Below, piece by piece: positions 8,929 through 17,800 of a DNA stretch of 64,000 bases; the stretch's first letter is position 1; each line of letters starts with the position of its first letter. The stretch covers positions 124,001 through 188,000 of the forward strand of contig NZ_CAJGZJ010000001.1 in NCBI RefSeq assembly GCF_904846225.1. Reading direction: 5' to 3'. A model generated the notes under the pieces. The model saw only the letters and a program-made list of their open reading frames with translations. It did no database searches and was not told the origin of the DNA. Position numbers and translations under genes: made by a program. Source of the stretch: Psychrobacter immobilis (lineage in GTDB: Bacteria > Pseudomonadota > Gammaproteobacteria > Pseudomonadales > Moraxellaceae).

Positions 8929-9771
8929 TTAGCCTGCCATTTGATAACCAAAACCCCAAGCGGCGATCAACACTAGCACGCCAGTAATAATACGTAGCCA
9001 TGCAAAAATCTTAAAGTCACGACGACTGACCCAAGCAACCAATAAGCGAATACAGAGCAAAGCAACTATAAATGAGACAACCGTTCCTATCCCTAATACC
9101 AGCCAGTCTTCACTACTGGTCAATACATCATGATGCTTTAGCAAATCTAATAACGCCGCACCCACGATGACAGGAATACCTAAAAAGAAAGAAAACTCAG
9201 CTGACGCCTTGCGCGATACGCCAAGCCACAGCGCACCAATAATAGTCGCACCTGAACGCGAGGTGCCTGGTATCAAAGCAAGACACTGAAACAGGCCAAT
9301 AATTAACGCTGTTTTTAGGCTTACATCTTCTGCTTCTTCTGCAACGACGGCCTTCGGACGGTTTTCGACATAAAATATCAACAGACCGCCAACGATCAGC
9401 ATAATGGCAACGACGATAGGATTGAATAGATACGCTTTGATCTCATCGGCAAAGGTAAAACCGACAATCATGACCGGAATAGTGGCGACAATTAAGCTCA
9501 GTCCCAGCTGCCTTGGGTTTTTCATACCATCGGCTTTACCCGTTAACAGGCCCATTAACGCTTGCCACAACCTGCCCCAGTAATCGTAGATAACGGCTAA
9601 TATAGCGCCAAGCTGTACCACCACGACAAACAAATCAACTTTTTCTTTGGTCCAAAAGCCCATCAAATCTGCTGATAAAATCAGGTACCCTGTGCTGGAG
9701 ATGGGTAAAAACTCCGTGATACCTTCAACGATACCCATGATGACAGCTTGAATTAATAAAATGATATCCAC
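8929..9771 (-). CDS. uppP: Undecaprenyl-diphosphate phosphatase
   Basis: UppP (BacA) dephosphorylates undecaprenyl diphosphate so the lipid carrier can be reused for peptidoglycan and other envelope polymers. The 280-residue integral membrane protein contains both signature motifs: EGITEFLPISSTG at residues 16-28 and PGTSRSGATI near residue 167, and seven to eight hydrophobic segments, as in E. coli (273 residues). Lies 73 bases after tsaB and 66 before rsmJ on the same strand, so possibly one transcript. Confidence 0.95.
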   Translation of the reverse strand: MDIILLIQAVIMGIVEGITEFLPISSTGYLILSADLMGFWTKEKVDLFVVVVQLGAILAVIYDYWGRLWQALMGLLTGKADGMKNPRQLGLSLIVATIPVMIVGFTFADEIKAYLFNPIVVAIMLIVGGLLIFYVENRPKAVVAEEAEDVSLKTALIIGLFQCLALIPGTSRSGATIIGALWLGVSRKASAEFSFFLGIPVIVGAALLDLLKHHDVLTSSEDWLVLGIGTVVSFIVALLCIRLLVAWVSRRDFKIFAWLRIITGVLVLIAAWGFGYQMAG

Positions 9772-9844
9772 AATTTCGTTCCTAAAAATAGACTTTTAGC
9801 TTTATTTATATGATTATAGTGATAGCTAATAATTTCTTAAAACT

Positions 9845-10543
9845 CTAAGCCTTACCTTGCTCTTTGAGCGTTTTCCATGCCTGATTGCGTAGATATATGG
9901 GCAGGGCTTGCGACGCATCGGTACCGCCAGCGATTATAAACTGAGCGATACCTAGCTGACCGATCACCACCGCATCAGGATTGATATCGTCATAACTGAG
10001 TTGTTCATTATGATGCTTGAGTAAGTTAGCACCATTACCAACGATAGCTAGGTTCAGCAACGTCTGACTGTCATAATCTAGCAACTGCTCTGTATCTGCT
10101 GAATCTGTCAATTTTGTATGCACAGGCTTTGGCTGCATGATACCGTCAATGAGACAATAATGACCAAAATACACTTGCTGCATACGGGCGTCGAGCGCGC
10201 TATACACTTCGGACAAACCATATTTCTGATACGCCGCTTGAGCAATCGCTTGCAAGCTTGAAACACCCACACAAGGAATATCGTGCGCAACAGACAAGGC
10301 TTGTACCACCGCTGTATTGATCCGAATACCACTAAATGCACCAGGACCTCGGTTAAATACGAGCGCTTGAATATCTGCAAGTCGTAGCTGGCTACTCTTT
10401 AGTGCAGCATCAATCATCGGCAATATTTGCTGAGTCTGCTGGCGCTTACCAGTTTCAGTATGACTAGATAGTACGTGACCATTCGAATCCAAAATGGCAA
10501 TCGAGCACTGATCAAACACGGTATCCATGGCTAAAAACATCAA
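9845..10543 (-). CDS. tsaB: tRNA threonylcarbamoyladenosine biosynthesis protein TsaB
   Basis: TsaB is the non-catalytic partner of TsaD in the complex that makes t6A37 in ANN-decoding tRNAs. The 232-residue protein begins with the ASKHA-type strand MFLAMDTVFDQCSIAI and contains the family block NRGPGAFSGIRI near residue 65, used for dimer contact with TsaD. It lacks the metal-binding His motif of TsaD, as expected. First gene of a minus-strand run tsaB-uppP-rsmJ-(frameshifted gene)-ubiA-DUF4112. An ATG two codons upstream of MFLAMD is the chosen start; the difference is trivial. Confidence 0.93.
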   Translation of the reverse strand: MMFLAMDTVFDQCSIAILDSNGHVLSSHTETGKRQQTQQILPMIDAALKSSQLRLADIQALVFNRGPGAFSGIRINTAVVQALSVAHDIPCVGVSSLQAIAQAAYQKYGLSEVYSALDARMQQVYFGHYCLIDGIMQPKPVHTKLTDSADTEQLLDYDSQTLLNLAIVGNGANLLKHHNEQLSYDDINPDAVVIGQLGIAQFIIAGGTDASQALPIYLRNQAWKTLKEQGKA

Positions 10544-10686
10544 AACCTCGATTTACACTGTGGGTATTATAAAAAAGTAGCGGCTGAATAAAACAGCGCC
10601 TATCATAACATTTAGGACAAACGAATTTTATGAATTTCTACGTTTTTCACACTTTCTCCATCAGAATTTGACTAAGTCAAATAGCC

Positions 10687-10724
10687 ATAAAAAAACCTCA
10701 AAACGATATCAGCTTTGAGGTTTT
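10687..10724 (-). terminator. Rho-independent terminator of ffh
   Basis: AACCTCAAA and TTTGAGGTT form a 9-bp stem around an 11-base loop, followed on the minus strand by seven T. It lies about 70 bases after the ffh stop codon. Confidence 0.85.
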
Positions 10725-10792
10725 CATTAAAAAAGTATTGTTAATAAAACTAGTCACCATTCATTAAAAATTAGCCACTACTTATCAAAAGG

Positions 10793-12340
10793 TTAAAAGC
10801 GCGTTTTAAACTTCTTTGGTGCTTGATTTTGCATGTCTTGCATCTGTTTTTGCATCTCTTCGGTACTTGGCATGTTGTTAGAATTAAGACCCATTTGTTT
10901 GGCCATTTGCTCTGGGTTCACGTCTTTCGCACCGCCTTGCTGACCGCCACCAAATAAAGGGCCACCACCGCCACCACCTGCGCTGCCGCCACCCATTAAT
11001 CCTTGCATAGATTTCATCATTTTACTGATGCCTTCAGGCTTTGAGATCATCTTCATCATTTTTGCCATTTGCTTGTGCTGCTTCAGCAAACGATTGACGT
11101 CTTGAATCTCACGACCAGAACCAGCAGCGATTCGGCGTTTACGGCTTGGGTTGATCTTATCAGGGTTTTTGCGCTCAAACGGTGTCATAGAATTAATCAG
11201 TGCCTCCATCTCACGCACTTTTTCTTCTGGTTTGGCATCTTCGACTGCTTTTTGCATGTCAGAACCGCCCATACCTGGCATTTTATCCAAAAATCCTGCC
11301 ATGCCTCCCATGCTCTTCATTTGCTGGAACTGCGTCAATAGATCCTCAAGGTCGAAATCACCGCCCTTTTGCATCTTTTTCGCCATTTTTTCGGCTTTAT
11401 CACGGTCGATTTTTTGCTCAACCTCTTCGACCAAACTCAGTACGTCACCCATACCAAGAATACGCTGAGCGATACGTTCAGGGTGGAACAACTCTAGCGC
11501 GTCTAATTTTTCACCGCGACCTAAAAACTTAATAGGCTTACCAGTAATGGCACGTACAGAAAGCGCCGCACCGCCGCGGGCATCACCGTCGGTTTTGGTT
11601 AAGATCACACCCGTCAATGGCAATGCATCGTTAAAGGCTTTGGCAGTATTGGCTGCATCTTGACCGGTCATGGCATCAACGACAAACAGCGTCTCAGAAG
11701 GGTTGACCGCTGCCGTTAATGCTTTAATCTCATCCATCATGGCGTCATCGATGTGCAGACGACCTGCGGTATCGATAATCAAGATATCTTGATATTGGAT
11801 CTTGGCTTCTTCGATAGCACGCAACGCAATATCAATCGGATTTTCGTCAGTGCTGGAGTTGACGAATTTAGCATTCACTTGACCAGCGACTTGCTCAAGC
11901 TGGGCAATCGCCGCTGGGCGATAAACGTCAGCGGACACCAACATCACTTTTTTCTTATGACGCTCTTGTAAAAATTTGGCCAATTTACCAGCAGTGGTGG
12001 TTTTACCCGCCCCTTGCAAACCCGCTAATAGATAGACGACCGGCGGTTTACCCGTCATCTCTAGCTGTTGATTGGCACTGCCCATCATTTCGGTCAGCTC
12101 GTCATGGACGATTTTGACAAATGCTTGCCCTGGCGCCAACTCTTTCAGCACTTCAGCACCCAGCGCTTGCTCTTTTACACGCTTAACAAAGTCCCGAGTG
12201 ACAGGCAATGCCACGTCAGCTTCTAGCAATGCCATACGTACTTCGCGTAAGGTGTCTTTGATATTGTCTTCAGTCAGCTGTCCAGTCCCCACGATATTAC
12301 GCAGGCTCGACGATAAACGTTCTGTTAAGGTATCAAACAT
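10793..12340 (-). CDS. ffh: Signal recognition particle protein Ffh (SRP54)
   Basis: Ffh binds 4.5S RNA and signal sequences of nascent inner-membrane proteins and hands them to FtsY. The 515-residue protein shows the N helix bundle (1-85), the GTPase G domain with GLQGAGKTTT near residue 106, DTAGRL near 190 and TKTDGDARGG near 248, and the Met-rich M domain from about 325 with the RNA-binding RKRRIAAGSGR helix. A Gly-rich insert (GGGSAGGGGGGPLFGGG) and a Met/Gln-rich tail make it longer than E. coli Ffh (453). Monocistronic, with its own terminator; divergent from ypjD. Confidence 0.97.
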   Translation of the reverse strand: MFDTLTERLSSSLRNIVGTGQLTEDNIKDTLREVRMALLEADVALPVTRDFVKRVKEQALGAEVLKELAPGQAFVKIVHDELTEMMGSANQQLEMTGKPPVVYLLAGLQGAGKTTTAGKLAKFLQERHKKKVMLVSADVYRPAAIAQLEQVAGQVNAKFVNSSTDENPIDIALRAIEEAKIQYQDILIIDTAGRLHIDDAMMDEIKALTAAVNPSETLFVVDAMTGQDAANTAKAFNDALPLTGVILTKTDGDARGGAALSVRAITGKPIKFLGRGEKLDALELFHPERIAQRILGMGDVLSLVEEVEQKIDRDKAEKMAKKMQKGGDFDLEDLLTQFQQMKSMGGMAGFLDKMPGMGGSDMQKAVEDAKPEEKVREMEALINSMTPFERKNPDKINPSRKRRIAAGSGREIQDVNRLLKQHKQMAKMMKMISKPEGISKMMKSMQGLMGGGSAGGGGGGPLFGGGQQGGAKDVNPEQMAKQMGLNSNNMPSTEEMQKQMQDMQNQAPKKFKTRF

Positions 12341-12721
12341 AAATAACTCTCATTTAAAATAATTTTCAATTAAACCATTTGAATGGCTTATAAACAATAT
12401 TAAGGTACTTCGTAAAATATTAGGTCGCGTTTTTATAAAAGCATTATAAAAACAGCACATTATCAATACTATATCATTAAGATGGTCAAGAACTTATAAT
12501 CGTTTTGCAAAAGCCTTGGTAATTAAAGCCACAATTGACACTTATTGGGTTTTGGTTCAGAGTGACTTAGCCAAGCATTTATAAGGAATAAGCAAGATGG
12601 TGCTCAATTGGTCACCATTTTATGATAAATTGGACGATTATTCTAATCATTCCGATAATATCACTTTATCGTTGCATTGAGCAGCTGTTCTGCGCTCATG
12701 ATGAAATGAGGTTTTTTACCT
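12341..12721. other. Divergent ffh / ypjD spacer, 381 bp
   Basis: No gene is visible. The AT-rich sequence must hold the promoters of ffh (leftward) and ypjD (rightward). It contains a perfect 10-base inverted repeat GTTTTTATAA / TTATAAAAAC with a five-base spacer at 12429-12453, about 90 bases ahead of ffh, which could be an operator or a 5'-UTR hairpin. Confidence 0.6.
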
Positions 12722-13522
12722 GTGCACTTTGCATTTTTACTTGCTAGTATGGCTTATATCATTGTCAGCTGCCACATCGGTTGGGCGCTGACTCAGGATA
12801 AAATAATCCATAAACCCCTGAGTTTGGGCTTGTTATTGATCGGCATGCTGGCTCATGCGACGCTACTTTACCCGTACGTGATTACCTCATACGGGCTAAA
12901 TTTCAATGTCTTTAACGTGGTAAGCCTGACCAGCGTATTTTCTTTATTCTTTTATGTGCTGTTTTGCTTATACCGTCCTATTCTGAGCCTCGGTATTTTA
13001 GCCGCACCGACGGCCTTGATAGGAATGACGATAGGCTATATCGGCCACGCGCCTTATCAGCCGCTCGCGGATATCAGCACCGGTCTTGAGGCACATATAT
13101 TATTGTCACTTGCCGCCTATTGTGTGCTGCTGATGGCAGCTGTTCAAGCGCTATTTTTACGCCTACAGATTCGCGAACTAAAGCATCAGAGCATTCACCG
13201 ATTTTGGGTTAATAAGCTACCTTCATTGCAAAGTATGGAGAGCTTATTATTTGATATGCTGTTGGTAGGTTTTGTTTTACTGAGTATCGCGCTAGGCATT
13301 GGTTTTATTTATGTAGAAGACTTGATGGCTCAGCATATCGTACATAAAACGGTCTTTAGCGTGCTGTCTTGGTTGTTATTCGGTACGCTTCTATTAGGTA
13401 ATTGGCGCGCAGGCTGGCGTGGCAAGCGTGCTGCCAATATTACTATTTACGCTTTTATTTTATTGGCCATTGGTTTTGTTGGTAGTAAGTTTGTTGTAGA
13501 GATGCTGTTACCTGTTTCGTAG
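12722..13522 (+). CDS. ypjD: YpjD/CcsA-type inner membrane protein (cytochrome c assembly family)
   Basis: A 266-residue protein with eight predicted transmembrane helices and the cytochrome-c-assembly (CcsA/HemX-like) domain from about residue 60 to 262. Periplasmic or membrane histidines typical of heme-handling members are present near GHAPY, EAHI and the final AQHIVHKTVFS. In many gammaproteobacteria this gene lies divergently next to ffh, exactly as here; its precise role is unsettled, possibly in heme or ion handling. The start is GTG with GAGG ten bases ahead. Confidence 0.88.
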   Translation: MHFAFLLASMAYIIVSCHIGWALTQDKIIHKPLSLGLLLIGMLAHATLLYPYVITSYGLNFNVFNVVSLTSVFSLFFYVLFCLYRPILSLGILAAPTALIGMTIGYIGHAPYQPLADISTGLEAHILLSLAAYCVLLMAAVQALFLRLQIRELKHQSIHRFWVNKLPSLQSMESLLFDMLLVGFVLLSIALGIGFIYVEDLMAQHIVHKTVFSVLSWLLFGTLLLGNWRAGWRGKRAANITIYAFILLAIGFVGSKFVVEMLLPVS

Positions 13523-13672
13523 TATAAAAGCGCGGTAGCCAATCGTATCTAATACCTATTCTGACTACCACTTAACTATTTTGTGAAATAAGTTTAATGA
13601 AATGAGTGCCCAACTGTTCAAAATAAAAAATATAATTGAAATGGCGTGCTTAGGCATTAAATTCATTGATTT

Positions 13673-14605
13673 TTAGTTAAAAACCACGGTCTTATTACCC
13701 GCCACAATCACACGATTTTGCACATGCCAGTTTACGGCACGGGCCAGTACATTGCGCTCGATATCACGACCAATCGCTCGCAATTCTGTCACACCTTGGC
13801 GATGAGTGACACGGTGGACATCTTGCTCAATAATAGGCCCTTGATCGAGCTCAGCCGTGACATAATGCGCGGTCGCCCCAATGAGTTTGACCCCTTTTTC
13901 ATAAGCTTGACGATAAGGGTCTGCACCAACAAACGCGGGCAAAAACGAATGATGAATATTAATCACTTGCATCGGCCAGCGCTTCACAAAGTCAGACGAT
14001 AGTATCTGCATGTAACGTGCCAGTACGAGCAAGTCATTGCCTTCCATCAATTTATGAATCTGCTCTTCTGCCTGTTCCTTATTGTCTTTGGTAACGGCCA
14101 AATGATGAAACGTAATGCCGAAGTTTTTTACGGCTTGGCGCAAGTCAGGATGGTTGCTCACAACGCAAGTAATCTCGCAATCAAGCAAGCCGCGTTGATG
14201 TCGCCATAACAAATCTAGCAATGCATGATCGAACTTGGACACCAAAATTCCCACTTTGGTCTTAATCGCATTGTTATGTAGCCGCCAATCCATATTATGA
14301 CGTTTGGCAACTGTGTGACCAAAACTGACTTCAAAATTATCAATAATCTCGCTCAATCCTGCTAAGGCAAACTCTAAACGCATAAAGTATTGACCGCCTT
14401 CATGGGCAGTTGAGTATTGGTCAAGCGTAATGATATTCGCGCCATAGCGATGAATAAACTCAGAGACCGCTTGTACGATACCTGCCTGATCTTTACATTT
14501 GATCAAAAGCGTGGCGGTATCTATAGCACCAGTCGCTGGTATGTTAAGAGAACCTGTGTTCGGCTTTATATTCGATGATGAAGCGGTTTTTGTATTGTCT
14601 GACAT
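13673..14605 (-). CDS. purU: Formyltetrahydrofolate deformylase
   Basis: PurU hydrolyses 10-formyl-THF to formate and THF, balancing one-carbon pools. It has an N-terminal ACT domain (about residues 28-105: LLIKCKDQAGIVQAVSEFI) and a C-terminal formyltransferase-fold domain with VLARYMQILSSDF, the catalytic block INIHHSFLPAFVGADPY and GATAHYVTAELDQGPII; the Asn, His and Asp of the active site are all there. I chose the ATG at 14605 (about 310 residues); an in-frame ATG at 14647 would add 14 hydrophobic residues not seen in the family, and neither start has a strong ribosome binding site. Convergent with ypjD. Confidence 0.93.
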   Translation of the reverse strand: MSDNTKTASSSNIKPNTGSLNIPATGAIDTATLLIKCKDQAGIVQAVSEFIHRYGANIITLDQYSTAHEGGQYFMRLEFALAGLSEIIDNFEVSFGHTVAKRHNMDWRLHNNAIKTKVGILVSKFDHALLDLLWRHQRGLLDCEITCVVSNHPDLRQAVKNFGITFHHLAVTKDNKEQAEEQIHKLMEGNDLLVLARYMQILSSDFVKRWPMQVINIHHSFLPAFVGADPYRQAYEKGVKLIGATAHYVTAELDQGPIIEQDVHRVTHRQGVTELRAIGRDIERNVLARAVNWHVQNRVIVAGNKTVVFN

Positions 14606-14743
14606 AATACGCCCAATTAATAAAATAAAACTTGCTACTGAAATCATACATTATCAGGAGCATAGAAAACCGTCTATTTTAATCGCTTTCGCGAAACTTT
14701 GCTGAGAGAGTTGATTGTTTTTGGTTATTTAAGATGATAACGC

Positions 14744-14774
14744 AAAAACCCCCAACATAGGGTTGGGGGTTTTT
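14744..14774. terminator. Strong hairpin terminator downstream of the Ig-like lipoprotein gene
   Basis: AAAAACCCCCAAC and GTTGGGGGTTTTT form a 13-bp perfect stem with a five-base loop. It has A and T runs on both flanks, so it can work in both directions. It ends the minus-strand giant gene and also insulates purU from upstream reading. Confidence 0.9.
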
Positions 14775-14806
14775 GTTAAAAATAAATATTAGAGTAAGAC
14801 CAATTG

Positions 14807-17800
14807 CTATTCAACTTTAAGTGTTTTAGAAAAGCCGAATCCATTATTACTTACATTAACGGTTGAGCCTAATTCAAATGCTTTACCAAAATCTATTATA
14901 TAAGAATTAAAACCTGTGGTTGGCGTATTGGTTGATGACTCACCATCAATCGTAACACTGTAATTTGGTGAATAAGGCGATAAAGTGACTCTAGTACGCG
15001 GCGTATTCTCATTTATCATAACGCTCATACTATTGGTACATGTCGCACCACCGTCACCAAACGGACTGGTATTATTGACCCAAGGCGTCATTAGAGTTGA
15101 TCCATTCACTGCCAAGTCATCTACTGAAGTCGGTAGTTGATAATTGATGCTTTGGATGTTTTCACTACCATTGACGAAAGTAGTGGTATCAAAACGTACT
15201 TTCACCCAATTTGAATAGTGTAAAGGATAACGAATCTCAAAGTCAGCACGACCTTCTGAATTTGTTGTAAGGGTATAATTATCGTCTGCAAGCTGCCCAT
15301 TGACCAAAATAGTTACTGGGTTAATGGCTTCAAGCGCACCATTTGCATTCTTATCTTCATTTACGATGAGATCAGTATCTTTATCTAAAGTATAGTTATA
15401 ATTAGCATCTTCCGTGGGATACCAATCAGACTTTAGAGGTACAGGAGTTTTTTCAGAGAAAGACTGTGGCTCTGGTATTGTTACGTTCCCATCTTTATCT
15501 ATTATATCAGCTGCTTGATAAGTAACCGTGCTATCTAATAGGCAATATTTGCCTTGTGCGTATTCAGTAGCGTAAGACTTAATCGACACTTCTTGGTTTG
15601 GCACGGCGCGCCCTGAGCCATCCATGACAGCTATAGAACCACGCACAGTATAGTAAATGTCATCGGAGGATAGCTTGTTACCAAAAGCTAAAGTAGTATA
15701 TACCGCCTCTTTTGATACGGTAATATTAGTAGTCTTGCTTCCTATGTTTGCAGTGTCTTCTAATAAACGTGCATTAATAATGACACCACCAATGGGGGAG
15801 CTGGCATTGGCTTGATAAATTACGCGTGCCTCGCCTCGGCTGTTCGTCACCGCTGTTGCAGCAGACAAACGACCTGCGGAAGAATCAGAAGCACGGCTAA
15901 AGACAACAGTTTTCCCTTCTACTGGCACATCATTTTTATCTTTAACTGTAGCAACCACTTCGGTGCTACCACCTGGAGTAATCACAGATTTAACGGCTTG
16001 GAAAAGCATCTTAGCAGGTGTTGTAGCACGGAAACGCGTGTCGACTGTGGCTCTGTAGCGCGGCTCACCATTTGGCAATGTGTCACCCAATACAGTCGCT
16101 TGTAAGGCAGTAATGCCCGCTAGCTGTGATGTTAAGGTAACTGGTACTGTGATAATATTCCCTGCTATATCGCCTGCGCTTATAGTTTTGGTAACGATCA
16201 CATTATTACTCGCAGCACTACCACTGGCAAAGGCACCAAGTGTCGTTTGTACTTCGACTCGCTTTCCGATTAACTCTGCTGCTTGGGCAGCTGTATCACG
16301 TCGTATCTGAACCTTGATGATTTGTGGCGTATTAACATCGTAGACATTTTTAATATCGATAAAGCTGATGCCTGCCTGAGATACTTTAACCAGATCAATG
16401 CTGGTTAAGCTGCGCTGAGTGTTAACCTTGTTTTCACCAAAAGCACGTGCATACACACGTAAGTTACCGTTGCTATCAAACGATAAGTCACTTTCACGGA
16501 TAGTAAAGCTTGTTTTACCATTTGCATCGGTAGTTGCAGTAGCATTAGTGGCAATAACATCACCATTTTCATTTACCAACTCTATACCAGCATTGGCTAT
16601 AGCACGGCCTGTACCATCTACTGAAGTGGTGCTAATAGTTGTGGTTCCACCATCTTTGAGCTTAGTTTCTGTAGAGGTGAGAGTAATTTCGGTACCTATC
16701 GCTGACAAGCTTAGAGATTTTTCCTCACGCACTTGCATGCTAACATTGCCATCTTTGTCATATTGCGGCGTGACAATTTTGGCATTAATCACAACACTAT
16801 GATTGAGACGCGAATTGATTGAATTCGCTGCTAAGATAACCCCGACATCTATCTGACCATTAGCATCAGTCGTTACCATACTTGGTGTGGTCAAAGCTGC
16901 ACCACTTGCTTCGAGATTATCAATACTAAGCTGTACAGGCACACCTGCCAAGATACCGCCTTTATTATCAGTAACACGGAAAATTGCATTGGTTTGATCA
17001 CCACCCGTGTTCAAGGTAGATTTATCAGAAGAGGCTATTAGCTGATAACTGTCAATCGTAGCGGTATCTACAGCAACGATATAGTTTTGAACTAGTTTAA
17101 CGTTTTCTGCAGTCGTCGTGGTCGCCGTCAAACGTATACCAGCTTCTAAAATAGCTTGGTTAACGTTAGCACCGTCTTTAAGTGTTAAATCAAATGTAGC
17201 CACGCCGTCACTATTGGTGTTAGCAGTTCCATTAGAAATGCTGACACCCGTTTTTATAGGATTATCGACATTCAAACGTACTTCACGATTGGCAATACTA
17301 CCTTCTTTATTCTCTAAACGAACGAATACTTTAAATGTATCACCTTTGGTATTGACGACTTTATTCGCGCCGACAGTTAAGGCTTCAGTAGTACCTGTAG
17401 GGGCAACGGTGCTAACAGAAGTACGTTGCGTAACGATATTGCCATTCGCATCAGCCGCGGATAGTCCGATATTAATACTCCGGCCGATAGCATTTTTTTG
17501 CTCATCAGTTAAACTGCTTGATACAGCTATGGTAAACACCGCTTTACCTGAACTATCGGTCGTCTGACTACCGCCTGACACCAAAGTTACGCCATTACTA
17601 GCGACAGATGCAGGTAATGCAAGAAAGACTTTTTGTCCGGTGACAATGCTGCCTTTTTTGTCTTTTGCTATTACTTCGATCTGTGTCTCACCACCGTTTA
17701 AATTTAAAGCTTTCGATGGACTAGCCAGCAAAGAGATAGCAGAAGTCATAGACTGTACTTTGATTTTGACTTGTTGCTGCTTACCCGTCAGCGTTTCTGT

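Noticed and set aside
11069-11532. Three overlapping plus-strand frames opposite ffh
   Set aside because: Antisense shadows; mutually overlapping in different frames with no start signals.
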